Source: JBBDIK01 sp040880465
Lineage (GTDB): Bacteria > Actinomycetota > UBA4738 > JBBDHU01
Length of the DNA: 64,000 nt
NCBI GenBank assembly: GCA_040880465.1
Contig: JBBDIK010000013.1
Location: 1 to 64,000, forward strand
Direction: 5' to 3'
Every line of letters begins with the position of its first letter. Position 1 is the first letter of the stretch. Positions 33,188-41,053 of the stretch are shown in pieces. The translations under genes and the position numbers were made by a program. The notes below the pieces were generated by a model. The model did not search any database. It saw only the letters and a program-made list of their open reading frames with translations, and was not told where the DNA came from.

Positions 33188-34492
33188 ATGGCCGACCAGC
33201 CCCTCGCATCGAGGATGCGCCCAGCGTCGTTCGAGGAGTTCTACGGGCAGCAGCATCTTCTGGGGGAGGGCAAGGCGCTCACACGCCTGATCGAGCAGGG
33301 GCATCTACCGTCCATGGTCCTGTGGGGCCCGGCGGGGACCGGCAAGACGACCCTGGCGCACCTCCTGGCGGAGGCGGTCGGCGGTCAGCTCACGCAACTT
33401 TCCGCGGTGTCGTCGGGGGTCGCCGACGCACGCAAGGTCATGGCGAGGGCGGGCGGTGCCAACGCCAGCATGTTCCGGACGGTCCTGTTCGTCGACGAGG
33501 TCCATCGCTGGAGCAAGGCGCAGCAGGACGTCCTGCTGCCGGTGGTCGAGGACGGGACGATCACGCTGATCGGCGCCACGACCGAGAACCCGTACTTCTC
33601 GCTGAACACCCCGTTGATCTCGCGTTGCATCCTCCTGCGGCTCGAGCCGCTGAGTCCTGAAGACCTGAGGGAGATCGTGCGGCGCGCGCTGTCGGACACC
33701 GACCGCGGGGTCGGCAAGCTGCATCTGTTCATCGACGATGAGGCGCTGGACCATCTGGTCGAGGTCGCCGGGGGCGATGCGCGGATCGCGTTGACGGGTC
33801 TTGGCGCCGCGGCACTGGCGACGAGTGCCGGCGGCGAGAAGATGATCACCCGCGACCGGGTGGCCGACGCGATCCAGAAGAAGGCGATCGTCTACGACCG
33901 TCAGGGTGACGCGCACTTCGACGTCGTGTCGGCGTTCATCAAGTCGATCCGCGGGTCCGATCCGGACGCGGCGCTGTTCTGGCTCGCGCGGATGATCGAG
34001 GGCGGTGAGGATCCGCGCTACATCGCGCGCCGGATGATCGTGCACGCGTCGGAGGATATCGGGCTCGCCGATCCGCGCGCGCTGATGATCGCGACGGCAG
34101 CGGCCCATGCGGTCGAGTACGTCGGGCTGCCGGAGGCCCGGCTGAATCTGGCGGAAGCGGTGATCTACCTCGCGCGCGCGCCGAAGTCCAACAGCGTGAT
34201 CCAGGCCATGAACCGGGCGACCGGTGACGCGGCGTCGAGCGACAACGTTCCGCTGCACCTGCGCGATGCCCACTACCCGGGCGCCAAGAAGCTCGGTCAC
34301 GGTCAGGGCTACAAGTACCCTCACGACTTCCCCGGTCACCAGGTCGAGCAGGAGTACCGGCCCGAACGGTTCCAGGGCAAGCGCTACTACGAGCCGTCCG
34401 GCCAAGGCGAGGAGGGGATGGACGTCGACGTTCGTGCCCCGGCCGAAGGTGCCGATGAGACGGAGGACACGGCCGGTTCCGATCCGAGCTAG
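33188..34492 (+). CDS. rarA: Replication-associated recombination ATPase RarA (MgsA)
   Basis: 434 residues. AAA+ clamp-loader-like ATPase acting at stalled replication forks: RMRPASFEEFYGQQHLLG, Walker A GPAGTGKTT (47-55), Walker B LFVDEVHR, sensor ATTENPYFSLN and the C-terminal MgsA domain with RMIVHASEDIGLADP and HYPGAKKLGHGQGYKYPHD. The C-terminal 25 residues are acidic. A -10-like TAGGCT lies 9 nt before the ATG with no Shine-Dalgarno sequence. Confidence 0.94.
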   Translation: MADQPLASRMRPASFEEFYGQQHLLGEGKALTRLIEQGHLPSMVLWGPAGTGKTTLAHLLAEAVGGQLTQLSAVSSGVADARKVMARAGGANASMFRTVLFVDEVHRWSKAQQDVLLPVVEDGTITLIGATTENPYFSLNTPLISRCILLRLEPLSPEDLREIVRRALSDTDRGVGKLHLFIDDEALDHLVEVAGGDARIALTGLGAAALATSAGGEKMITRDRVADAIQKKAIVYDRQGDAHFDVVSAFIKSIRGSDPDAALFWLARMIEGGEDPRYIARRMIVHASEDIGLADPRALMIATAAAHAVEYVGLPEARLNLAEAVIYLARAPKSNSVIQAMNRATGDAASSDNVPLHLRDAHYPGAKKLGHGQGYKYPHDFPGHQVEQEYRPERFQGKRYYEPSGQGEEGMDVDVRAPAEGADETEDTAGSDPS

Positions 34493-34519
34493 CTTCCAGG
34501 TTGGCCGGTCCGAGGGCGG

Positions 34520-34525
34520 TATGAT
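34520..34525 (+). promoter_or_regulatory. -10 element upstream of the DUF948 gene
   Basis: TATGAT, close to the TATAAT consensus, 32 nt before the ATG at 34558. No matching -35 at the normal spacing. A ribosome site GGGGAG (34543-34548) lies between, so this operon appears to have a normal leader. Confidence 0.4.
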
Positions 34526-34557
34526 GCCCGGACCGCTGACCAGGGGAGTGAAGTGTC

Positions 34558-34923
34558 ATGCTTGCATCGGTGCCCGGAGACATCTTCGCGATCGTCGCTG
34601 CCGTCGCCATCGGCCTGATCGGCCTCGCCGGGTCGTACGCCCTGTTCAAGGCAGCGATGGTCCTCGATAGCTCGCGCGTGCTGCTGGACGGCGTCACCAA
34701 GGAAAGCGTGCCGCTGCTGTCGGAGGTGACGACCACGGTCAAGAACGTGAACCGTGAGCTGGACCGGACCGACACCATCCTGGAATCGGCCGGCAATATG
34801 GCCAAGTCTGCCGAGCGGCTCACCGCCGTCGTCGAGCAGACCGTGTCCAGCCCCCTCATCAAGATCATCTCGTTCGGCGCCGGCGCCGGGTCGGCGTTCA
34901 AGCGCTTCTTCGGCGGCGACTGA
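34558..34923 (+). CDS. DUF948 family membrane-anchored coiled-coil protein
   Basis: 121 residues. One N-terminal transmembrane helix (about 8-30) is followed by an amphipathic, probably coiled-coil region (SVPLLSEVTTTVKNVNRELDRT) typical of DUF948. Function unknown. In actinobacteria this small gene and the next one habitually precede alaS. The stop overlaps the next ATG (TGATG). Confidence 0.85.
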   Translation: MLASVPGDIFAIVAAVAIGLIGLAGSYALFKAAMVLDSSRVLLDGVTKESVPLLSEVTTTVKNVNRELDRTDTILESAGNMAKSAERLTAVVEQTVSSPLIKIISFGAGAGSAFKRFFGGD

Positions 34924-35159
34924 TGTTCCGCAGGCTCTTCTGGCTCTCGCTGGGCCTCGGTGCCGGTGCGACCTCTGCCGTCCTGGCCTCTCGCTGGCTC
35001 AAGCGCCAGACCCACAAGATGGCCCCCGCCTACGTGGCGAAGACGGCCTCGACCAGCCTCCTCGAACTCGGGAAGAAGGTCGCAGAGTCCGTCCAGGAGG
35101 GCCGTGCGGCCGCCGAGCAGCGCGAACGCGAGGTCCGGGAGAAGGCGAAGCTAGACTAG
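34923..35159 (+). CDS. Small membrane protein upstream of alaS (DUF6167-like)
   Basis: 78 residues. A short hydrophobic helix (about 5-23) followed by a charged helix rich in Glu, Arg and Lys. It matches in size and position the small membrane protein found between the DUF948 gene and alaS in Streptomyces; family assignment rests mainly on that context. Function unknown. alaS starts 5 nt later. Confidence 0.75.
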   Translation: MFRRLFWLSLGLGAGATSAVLASRWLKRQTHKMAPAYVAKTASTSLLELGKKVAESVQEGRAAAEQREREVREKAKLD

Positions 35160-35164
35160 CCGCC

Positions 35165-37792
35165 GTGGACGGCCGGCAGGTACGCGAACGTTTCCTCGCG
35201 TTCTTCGAAGAGCGTGGTCACAAGCGCGTCCCGTCGTCGTCCCTGATCCCGCCTCCGGAGACCGGTCTCCTGCTGACGAACGCCGGCATGAACCAGTTCA
35301 TCCCGTACTTCCTCGGGCAGGCACAGGCGCCCTGGCCGCGCGCGACGAGCGTTCAGAAGTGCTTCCGCACCGGCGATCTGGACAACGTCGGGCACACGGC
35401 CCGGCACCTCACCCTGTTCGAGATGCTCGGCAACTTCTCCTTCGCGGACTACTTCAAGGCGGAATCGCTGACCTGGGGTCTCGAGCTGATCACCGAGGGC
35501 TACGGCATCGACATCGATCGCCTGTGGGCCACCTACTACGCGGATGATGCCGAGACCGCGGCCATCTGGGTAGATCTCGGCTTCCCCGCGGAACGGATCG
35601 TTGCGCGCGGCAAGGCAGACAACTATTGGTCGACGCACGCAGCGGGGCCTGCGGGGCCGACCGGTGAGATCTTCGTCGACCGGGGGGCGGCCTACGGGCC
35701 CGATGGCGGTCCGGCCGTCGACGAGGAGCGTTTCATGGAGATCTGGAACCACGTCTTCATGCAGGACCTGGTCGACGACCGCGAGAACAAGATCGGTGAC
35801 CTGCCGGGCAAGAACGTCGACACTGGTGCGAGCGTCGAGCGCCTGGCCATGGTCACCCAAGGCGCTGACTCGTTCTACGACACGGACATCATGGCGCCGC
35901 TGATAGACATCGTGCAGTCGCTCTCGGGCAAGACCTACGGAGGCGACGAACGTGCCGACGTCTCGATGCGGATCGTGGCGGAACATGGCCGCGCGACGAC
36001 GTTCTTGATCGCCGACGGCGTCCTACCGTCCAATGAGGGCCGGGGCTACGTCTTGCGCCGGATGCTACGGCGGATGGTGAGCCACGCGCGCCGTCTGGGC
36101 ATCGAGCAGGACTTCACCGGACGCCTCGTCGACGCCAGCGTCGACATGCTTGGCGACGCCTACCCCGAGCTGCACGAGAACCACGCGTTCACGCTGCAGG
36201 TCGCGGCGTCCGAGGAGGAACGCTTCGCCGGCACGCTCCGCCAGGGGATGGCCCTGTTCGAGGGGAGCCTCGTGGATGCGAAGGGGTCGGGAACGCTCGC
36301 CGGCGACACCGCGTTCACGTTGCACGACACCCACGGGTTCCCGCTCGAGCTGACGGTGGAGCTGGCGGCGGACGCGGGGCTCGAGGTCGACCGTGACCGG
36401 TTCACCGAGCTGATGCAGGAGCAGCGGGGCCGAGCGCAGAAGGCGGCGAAGAAGGGCCTCGTGTCGGAGGAGGTACTCGCGGAGATCCTCACGCGAGCGG
36501 AGCCGACCCGATTCGTCGGGTACGAGACGCTCGAGGCCGACGCCAACGTCATCGGGCTGCTCGGCGGCGGTGACGGCGTGGCCCAGGAGGGCAACGAGGT
36601 CCGCGTGGTCCTGGACACCAGTCCGTTCTACGCGGAGGGCGGCGGCCAGGTCGGCGATCAGGGCCTGGTCCGGACCGCGACCGGAGTGATCCGCATCACG
36701 GACACGCAACGAGCGCCGGGCGATGTGTTCGTCCACGCCGGCGTCGTCGAGTCCGGCGAGGTGCGCGAGGGCGAGGACGCGCGCGCGGAAGTCGACCCCG
36801 GGTTCCGCGAGTCCACGGCGCGTTCGCACACCGCGACCCACATCGTGCACTGGACGCTTCGCCACTTCCTCGGCGAACACGCCCGCCAAGCCGGATCTCT
36901 CGTCGCGCCGGGGCGCCTGCGGTTCGACTTCATGCACCCGTCGTCGGTCCCTCAGGACGTGCTGGAAGAAGCCGAGATGCGCGCCAATGAGCGTCTCTCG
37001 GACGACGACGCGATCAGGACGTACGAGACGACGATGGAGTTCGCCAAGAGCCAAGGCGCGACGGCGCTGTTCGGCGAGAAGTACGGGGACCTGGTCCGTG
37101 TCGTCGAGATCGGTGACTACTCGCGCGAGCTGTGCGGTGGAACGCATGTGCCGCACACGGGCAACGTGGCCGTCGTCCGTATCCTCGGCGAGGGGAGCAT
37201 CGGTTCGGGCATCCGCCGGATCGAGGCTGTCGTCGGTCCCGATGCGATCCGCCAGGTCAACGTCGAGCGGCACCTGCTGCAGCGCGTGGCCGCCGCCCTC
37301 GGTGGGGGCGATCCCGAGAGTGTCCCGGAGCGAATCCTCAAGGTCGTCGAGGAGAACAAGCGCCTCAAGAACGAACTTGGGCGCATGAGCAAAGGCGAGA
37401 TCGCCGGCAAGGTGGAGCAGATCATCGGCCGGCACAGCCTCGTCGCGGGCGTAGCGCTCGTCAACTCGCTTGAGGATGCGGACGCGGACGAACTTCGCGA
37501 ACTTGCCCAGGCCACCGTGAACAGGCTTGAGCGTCCGGACGCCCCGGCCGCGACCGTGCTCGGGAACGGGAATGGAGGCAAGGCACTGCTCGTTGCGGCG
37601 TGCAGCCCTTCCCTCGTCGATCGGGGCGTCACCGCACCTGCCTTGCTTGAAGAGGCGGCGAAGATGGTGGGCGGCGGCGCCGGAGGGAAGCCGGGGCTCG
37701 CTTTCGCCGGAGGAAAGAAGGCGGACGCCGTGAAGGATGCGGTGCGATCGATCCCGAGCCGTCTCGAGGCTCTGCTCGCCGCCGGTGCCTGA
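35165..37792 (+). CDS. alaS: Alanyl-tRNA synthetase
   Basis: 875 residues from GTG 35165; the longer upstream frame is a shadow. Domains in order: class II catalytic core (FFEERGHKRVPSSSLIPP, FEMLGNFSFADYFK), tRNA recognition, editing domain with zinc-binding HTATH (about 555-559) and CGGTH (about 656-660), and the C-Ala domain (about 750-875). Charges tRNA-Ala and clears Ser/Gly mischarging. Its end overlaps the ruvX start by 8 nt. Confidence 0.96.
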   Translation: MDGRQVRERFLAFFEERGHKRVPSSSLIPPPETGLLLTNAGMNQFIPYFLGQAQAPWPRATSVQKCFRTGDLDNVGHTARHLTLFEMLGNFSFADYFKAESLTWGLELITEGYGIDIDRLWATYYADDAETAAIWVDLGFPAERIVARGKADNYWSTHAAGPAGPTGEIFVDRGAAYGPDGGPAVDEERFMEIWNHVFMQDLVDDRENKIGDLPGKNVDTGASVERLAMVTQGADSFYDTDIMAPLIDIVQSLSGKTYGGDERADVSMRIVAEHGRATTFLIADGVLPSNEGRGYVLRRMLRRMVSHARRLGIEQDFTGRLVDASVDMLGDAYPELHENHAFTLQVAASEEERFAGTLRQGMALFEGSLVDAKGSGTLAGDTAFTLHDTHGFPLELTVELAADAGLEVDRDRFTELMQEQRGRAQKAAKKGLVSEEVLAEILTRAEPTRFVGYETLEADANVIGLLGGGDGVAQEGNEVRVVLDTSPFYAEGGGQVGDQGLVRTATGVIRITDTQRAPGDVFVHAGVVESGEVREGEDARAEVDPGFRESTARSHTATHIVHWTLRHFLGEHARQAGSLVAPGRLRFDFMHPSSVPQDVLEEAEMRANERLSDDDAIRTYETTMEFAKSQGATALFGEKYGDLVRVVEIGDYSRELCGGTHVPHTGNVAVVRILGEGSIGSGIRRIEAVVGPDAIRQVNVERHLLQRVAAALGGGDPESVPERILKVVEENKRLKNELGRMSKGEIAGKVEQIIGRHSLVAGVALVNSLEDADADELRELAQATVNRLERPDAPAATVLGNGNGGKALLVAACSPSLVDRGVTAPALLEEAAKMVGGGAGGKPGLAFAGGKKADAVKDAVRSIPSRLEALLAAGA

Positions 37793-38207
37793 CCTCGGGC
37801 GCGTCCTCGGTCTCGATCTGGGCGATGCGCGCATCGGGGTCGCGATCTCCGACGATCAGCAGCGGGTCGCCGTTCCGTTCGGCACGATCCGGACCGGAGC
37901 TCCGGAGGACCTGAAGGCGATCGCGCAGCTCGTTGCCGACAACGATGTGTCGGAGGTCGTGGTCGGGCATCCGCTCAAGATGTCCGGCGATGCCGGTCCG
38001 CGCGCCGACAAGGCGGCCGGGTTCGCGGACGTGCTCCGCTCGGTCCTGTCCGTTCCCGTGTCGCTCCAGGACGAGCGACTCTCGACGGTCGAAGCCGAGC
38101 GAGCGCTCAAGACGGCAGGCGCCACCGGTCGCGATCGCAAGCGCGTGGTGGACCAGGCGGCGGCGACCGTGATCCTGCAGTCGGCGCTGGATCTGCGCCT
38201 CGGGTAA
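37785..38207 (+). CDS. ruvX: Putative pre-16S rRNA nuclease RuvX (YqgF)
   Basis: 140 residues from GTG 37785, chosen because VLGLDLGDARIGVAISD, the family opening, follows at once. RNase H-like fold with acidic residues Asp11 (GLDLG), the VVVGHPLKMSGDAGP block, QDERLSTVEAER and the C-terminal DQAAATVILQ. Thought to trim the 5' end of 16S rRNA. The order alaS-ruvX-mltG-aroE is the standard one. Confidence 0.93.
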   Translation: MPDLGRVLGLDLGDARIGVAISDDQQRVAVPFGTIRTGAPEDLKAIAQLVADNDVSEVVVGHPLKMSGDAGPRADKAAGFADVLRSVLSVPVSLQDERLSTVEAERALKTAGATGRDRKRVVDQAAATVILQSALDLRLG

Positions 38208-38287
38208 CCCGCGCCCTGATCCGGACTCGGATCTGTGGCTGCTGCGCCCGGGCGGGTCCGGGGTCCCGCCGCTATCCTTGACCCTCG

Positions 38288-39343
38288 ATGCCGGAGCGTG
38301 CCCCGGGCGCAGCTGCGCCCCGCCGCCGCAGAGCGGGAAAGATCATCGCGATCGTCGCGATCGCGTGCGTCCTCGTCCTGGCCGGTCTCGCCGTCGCGGG
38401 CTACTCCTACTTCCGTTGGTGTCAGGGCGCGTCGGGTCCCCGGGAAGGCGTTCCGTTCGAGATCCCCAAGGGCGTGTCCGGCGCCGAAGTCATCGCCTCG
38501 CTCAACGGCGAAGGCGTCCTTCGGTGCAACGCCGTGCCCCGTTACATCGCCCAAGCGCGCTCGATCGGATTCCAGGCGGGCGCCTACAAGCTCGAGACGA
38601 ACATGACCGTGGACGAGGCGCTCGCCCGCCTGGATGAAGGTCCGATCGTGCGAACCGTGTCGATGACGATCCCTGAGGGGTGGCGCCTTACCCAGACGAC
38701 GGCAGAGGCCGCGAAGCGGTTGCACCTGAACGAGGCGGAACTCACCCGGCTCGCGGAGAACGGGGGCTTCACCGTCCCGCCGTACCTGCCTGCGGGCAAA
38801 GCCACGACCGAAGGGTTCCTGTTCCCGAAGACCTACGAGTTCCCGCGAGACGGGCTCACGGAGGAAACCGTCATCGAACGCCTGCTCGATCAGTTCGACC
38901 AGGAGGCGGGGAAGCTCCCGTGGAAGAACGCGAAGCGGCTCGGTGTCACGGCGTACGAAGCCGTGATCGTCGCCTCGCTCGTCGAACGCGAAGCACAGGT
39001 GCCGTCGGAGCGCGCGCGGGTCGCGGCGGTCATCTACAACCGCATCGCCCGGCACGAGATCCTCGGGATCGACGCGAGCAACCAGTACATCGACCCGAAC
39101 CCCGATGACGGTCTGACGACCAGCGATCTGGCGATCGACAGTCCATACAATCTGCGCCTGAAGGAGAACGCAGGCCGGCTGCCGCCCACCCCGATCGCGA
39201 GCCCCGGGCTCGCGTCGCTGCGCGCGGCGCTGCAGCCCGCCGATACGGACGAGTGGCTCTACGTGCTGTGCGGATCCGACGGGCATCACGAGTTCACGGC
39301 GAGCTACGCTGAGTTCCGTCGATTGAAGGAGCAGTGTCTCTGA
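38288..39343 (+). CDS. mltG: Endolytic transglycosylase MltG
   Basis: 351 residues. A basic cytoplasmic N-terminus, one transmembrane helix (about 18-40), a LysM-like segment (EIPKGVSGAEVIASLNGEGVL) and the YceG catalytic domain with TEGFLFPKTYEF, catalytic Glu233 (ASLVERE) and LPPTPIASPG. It cuts nascent glycan strands and so sets their length. A -10-like TATCCT (38273-38278) lies 9 nt before the ATG without a Shine-Dalgarno sequence. The stop overlaps the aroE start. Confidence 0.94.
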   Translation: MPERAPGAAAPRRRRAGKIIAIVAIACVLVLAGLAVAGYSYFRWCQGASGPREGVPFEIPKGVSGAEVIASLNGEGVLRCNAVPRYIAQARSIGFQAGAYKLETNMTVDEALARLDEGPIVRTVSMTIPEGWRLTQTTAEAAKRLHLNEAELTRLAENGGFTVPPYLPAGKATTEGFLFPKTYEFPRDGLTEETVIERLLDQFDQEAGKLPWKNAKRLGVTAYEAVIVASLVEREAQVPSERARVAAVIYNRIARHEILGIDASNQYIDPNPDDGLTTSDLAIDSPYNLRLKENAGRLPPTPIASPGLASLRAALQPADTDEWLYVLCGSDGHHEFTASYAEFRRLKEQCL

Positions 39344-40218
39344 TGGGCGCCTCGGCGGCGGATACGCCGGCCCTGGATTGGCCGGAGCCGCAACCAGGGG
39401 TCCATCTCCTCGGGGTGATCGGCTGGCCGGTCCTGCACAGCCTCTCCCCGGTGATCCAGTCCGCAGCGCTGGCCGCTCTCGGGCTCGGCGACGAGTGGCG
39501 ATATGTACATCTCCCGGTTCCACCCGGTGCCATGCCACAGGCGATGGCGAAGCTCCAGGACGACGGGTACCGCGGTGCCAACGTCACGATGCCCCACAAG
39601 GAATCGGCCGCGGAGCTGGCGACCGGATGCTCGTCCGACGTCGAGCGGCTCCGGGCGGTCAACACGCTGAACCGTACCGATGGCGGTTTCGAAGGGCACA
39701 ACACCGACGCTCCGGGGTTCGCGAACTTCCTCGCGGGCGATGTCGGGTTCGTGCCGGCTGGTGGCCCGACCCTCATCTTCGGGGCGGGCGGCGCGGCCAG
39801 GGCCTGCGCGCTGGCGCTCGTGCAGATGGGGGTGACCGAGATCATCGTCGCGGCTCGGGACGTGAACCGCGGGTGGGCGGCGATGGACGGACTCGTTCCC
39901 CAAGGGAACCTCGCGGTGATCGCGTTCGACGATGCGAGTCGCGTATCGCCGGCCCTGATCGTCAACGCGACCCCCGTGGGTTCGTCCGGCGAGGTCCTCC
40001 CGGCCCCGGCACTGTCACCCGAGATCGTGGTGGTGGATCTCCTGTATCACCCGGCGGACACCCCGCTCTTGGCCGCCGCCCGGGGGGCCGGCGCACGCGC
40101 CGCCGGCGGCCTCGGCCTTCTCGTGCATCAGGGGGCCCTGTCGCTCGAGATCTGGACGGGGCGGATGCCGGACCTGGCGGTGATGAGGGCGGCAGGTGAG
40201 GCGGCCGGAGCTGTCTGA
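39343..40218 (+). CDS. aroE: Shikimate dehydrogenase
   Basis: 291 residues from ATG 39343 (TGATG overlap with mltG; AAGGAG at 39326-39331). GTG 39334 is in frame but only 2 nt from that site. Reduces 3-dehydroshikimate with NADPH. Substrate residues: SLSP (33-36), Lys86 (VTMPHKES) and Asp122 (GHNTDAPGF). The NADP loop is GAGGAAR. It is cut off from the other aro genes (56222 onward) by the pilus locus; a hairpin follows the stop. Confidence 0.95.
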   Translation: MGASAADTPALDWPEPQPGVHLLGVIGWPVLHSLSPVIQSAALAALGLGDEWRYVHLPVPPGAMPQAMAKLQDDGYRGANVTMPHKESAAELATGCSSDVERLRAVNTLNRTDGGFEGHNTDAPGFANFLAGDVGFVPAGGPTLIFGAGGAARACALALVQMGVTEIIVAARDVNRGWAAMDGLVPQGNLAVIAFDDASRVSPALIVNATPVGSSGEVLPAPALSPEIVVVDLLYHPADTPLLAAARGAGARAAGGLGLLVHQGALSLEIWTGRMPDLAVMRAAGEAAGAV

Positions 40219-40238
40219 GGGGGCGCCTGACGGAGCTG

Positions 40239-40256
40239 CCTGACTCGCCAGTCAGG
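40239..40256 (+). terminator. Hairpin after aroE
   Basis: CCTGACT-CGCC-AGTCAGG, a perfect 7-bp stem with a 4-nt loop 20 nt after the aroE stop. No T-run. It probably ends or attenuates the alaS-aroE transcript before the pilus operon. Confidence 0.5.
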
Positions 40257-40276
40257 GCCTTCTGCCTGAGGGGCCG

Positions 40277-40294
40277 TACGCTCGGGTAAAGGAA
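40277..40294 (+). promoter_or_regulatory. Putative promoter -10 region of the pilus operon
   Basis: TACGCT (40277-40282) followed by CG, 3 nt and AAAGGAA repeats, with the same spacing, the -10 region of the promoter at 2622-2639. No TTGAC-like -35 is found 16-18 nt upstream, so an activator or another sigma factor may be needed. An inverted repeat ACCCG-ATTA-CGGGT (40306-40319) lies just downstream in the leader. Confidence 0.4.
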
Positions 40295-40335
40295 CTCCTA
40301 CAGACACCCGATTACGGGTAGTGGAAACGGAACCC

Positions 40336-41043
40336 ATGGATATCGATTTCTCTTCTCTCGCGTCCCGCATCGCGGCGGACGTCGGGGGCTTGCGAGGGTG
40401 CATCATCGCCTCGCGTGATGGACTCGTACTCGGCGCGTACCCCGCCGACGGCGAGGCCGTCCTGCGCCCGGCCTGGCTGCGCTTCGCCGCGCTGGGTGAC
40501 GTCGAGAAGGGATTCATCGAATTCGGTGGGGAGACATGGGTCTACGTTCAGCGCGGACCCTACGCCGCCTTCGCGGTGAGTGAAGTCGCCGCTCGTCCAG
40601 GCTTGATCCTCGAGGAGATGGAGCAGATCCTCCGCTCGGCCGAGGAGGCGCGGAGTCGGCAGCCCAGCGTCCGGATGGAGGGCGGCGATGCAGCCCGGAG
40701 TAAGCCGCGCACCACGCTGCATCCGGAAGCGCGGCCGTCCGCTCCGGCTCCGGCCTCGGGCGTTCCAGCTCAGGCTGCATCCGCCAGCCCCGCCCAGGAG
40801 GCAGCAGCCCCCGCGCCGCCGCCTACGGATACCCCGCAGGTCATCTCGACCGACGAGCCACAACCGGCCTCGGAGGTGCCGGCTCCGTCGAGCGACGCCC
40901 CGACGCCGTCGCAGGAGGTTGCTCCGGCCGCCTCGCCGCCGGCCCCACAACCGCAGGAGGGCGATGTGGACCGGGTCTTGCTCGCTCAGGAGTTCGCACA
41001 GTTGCTGGAGGACAGCGGCTACGATGACGAGGAGGACGAGTGA
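40336..41043 (+). CDS. Roadblock/LC7-domain protein of the pilus operon
   Basis: 235 residues from ATG 40336; GTG 40321 is an alternative start. The first 100 residues (IAADVGGLRGCIIASRDGLVLGAYP onward) form a Roadblock/LC7-type fold, as in MglB-like regulators of small GTPases. A Pro/Ala-rich linker of about 90 residues and a short conserved-looking acidic end (DRVLLAQEFAQLLEDSGYDDEEDE) follow. It is the first gene before the two pilB genes, 10 nt upstream, so a role in pilus polarity or ATPase control is a fair guess. No MglA-like GTPase gene is in the window. Confidence 0.75.
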   Translation: MDIDFSSLASRIAADVGGLRGCIIASRDGLVLGAYPADGEAVLRPAWLRFAALGDVEKGFIEFGGETWVYVQRGPYAAFAVSEVAARPGLILEEMEQILRSAEEARSRQPSVRMEGGDAARSKPRTTLHPEARPSAPAPASGVPAQAASASPAQEAAAPAPPPTDTPQVISTDEPQPASEVPAPSSDAPTPSQEVAPAASPPAPQPQEGDVDRVLLAQEFAQLLEDSGYDDEEDE

Positions 41044-41053
41044 TCGGACCTAG

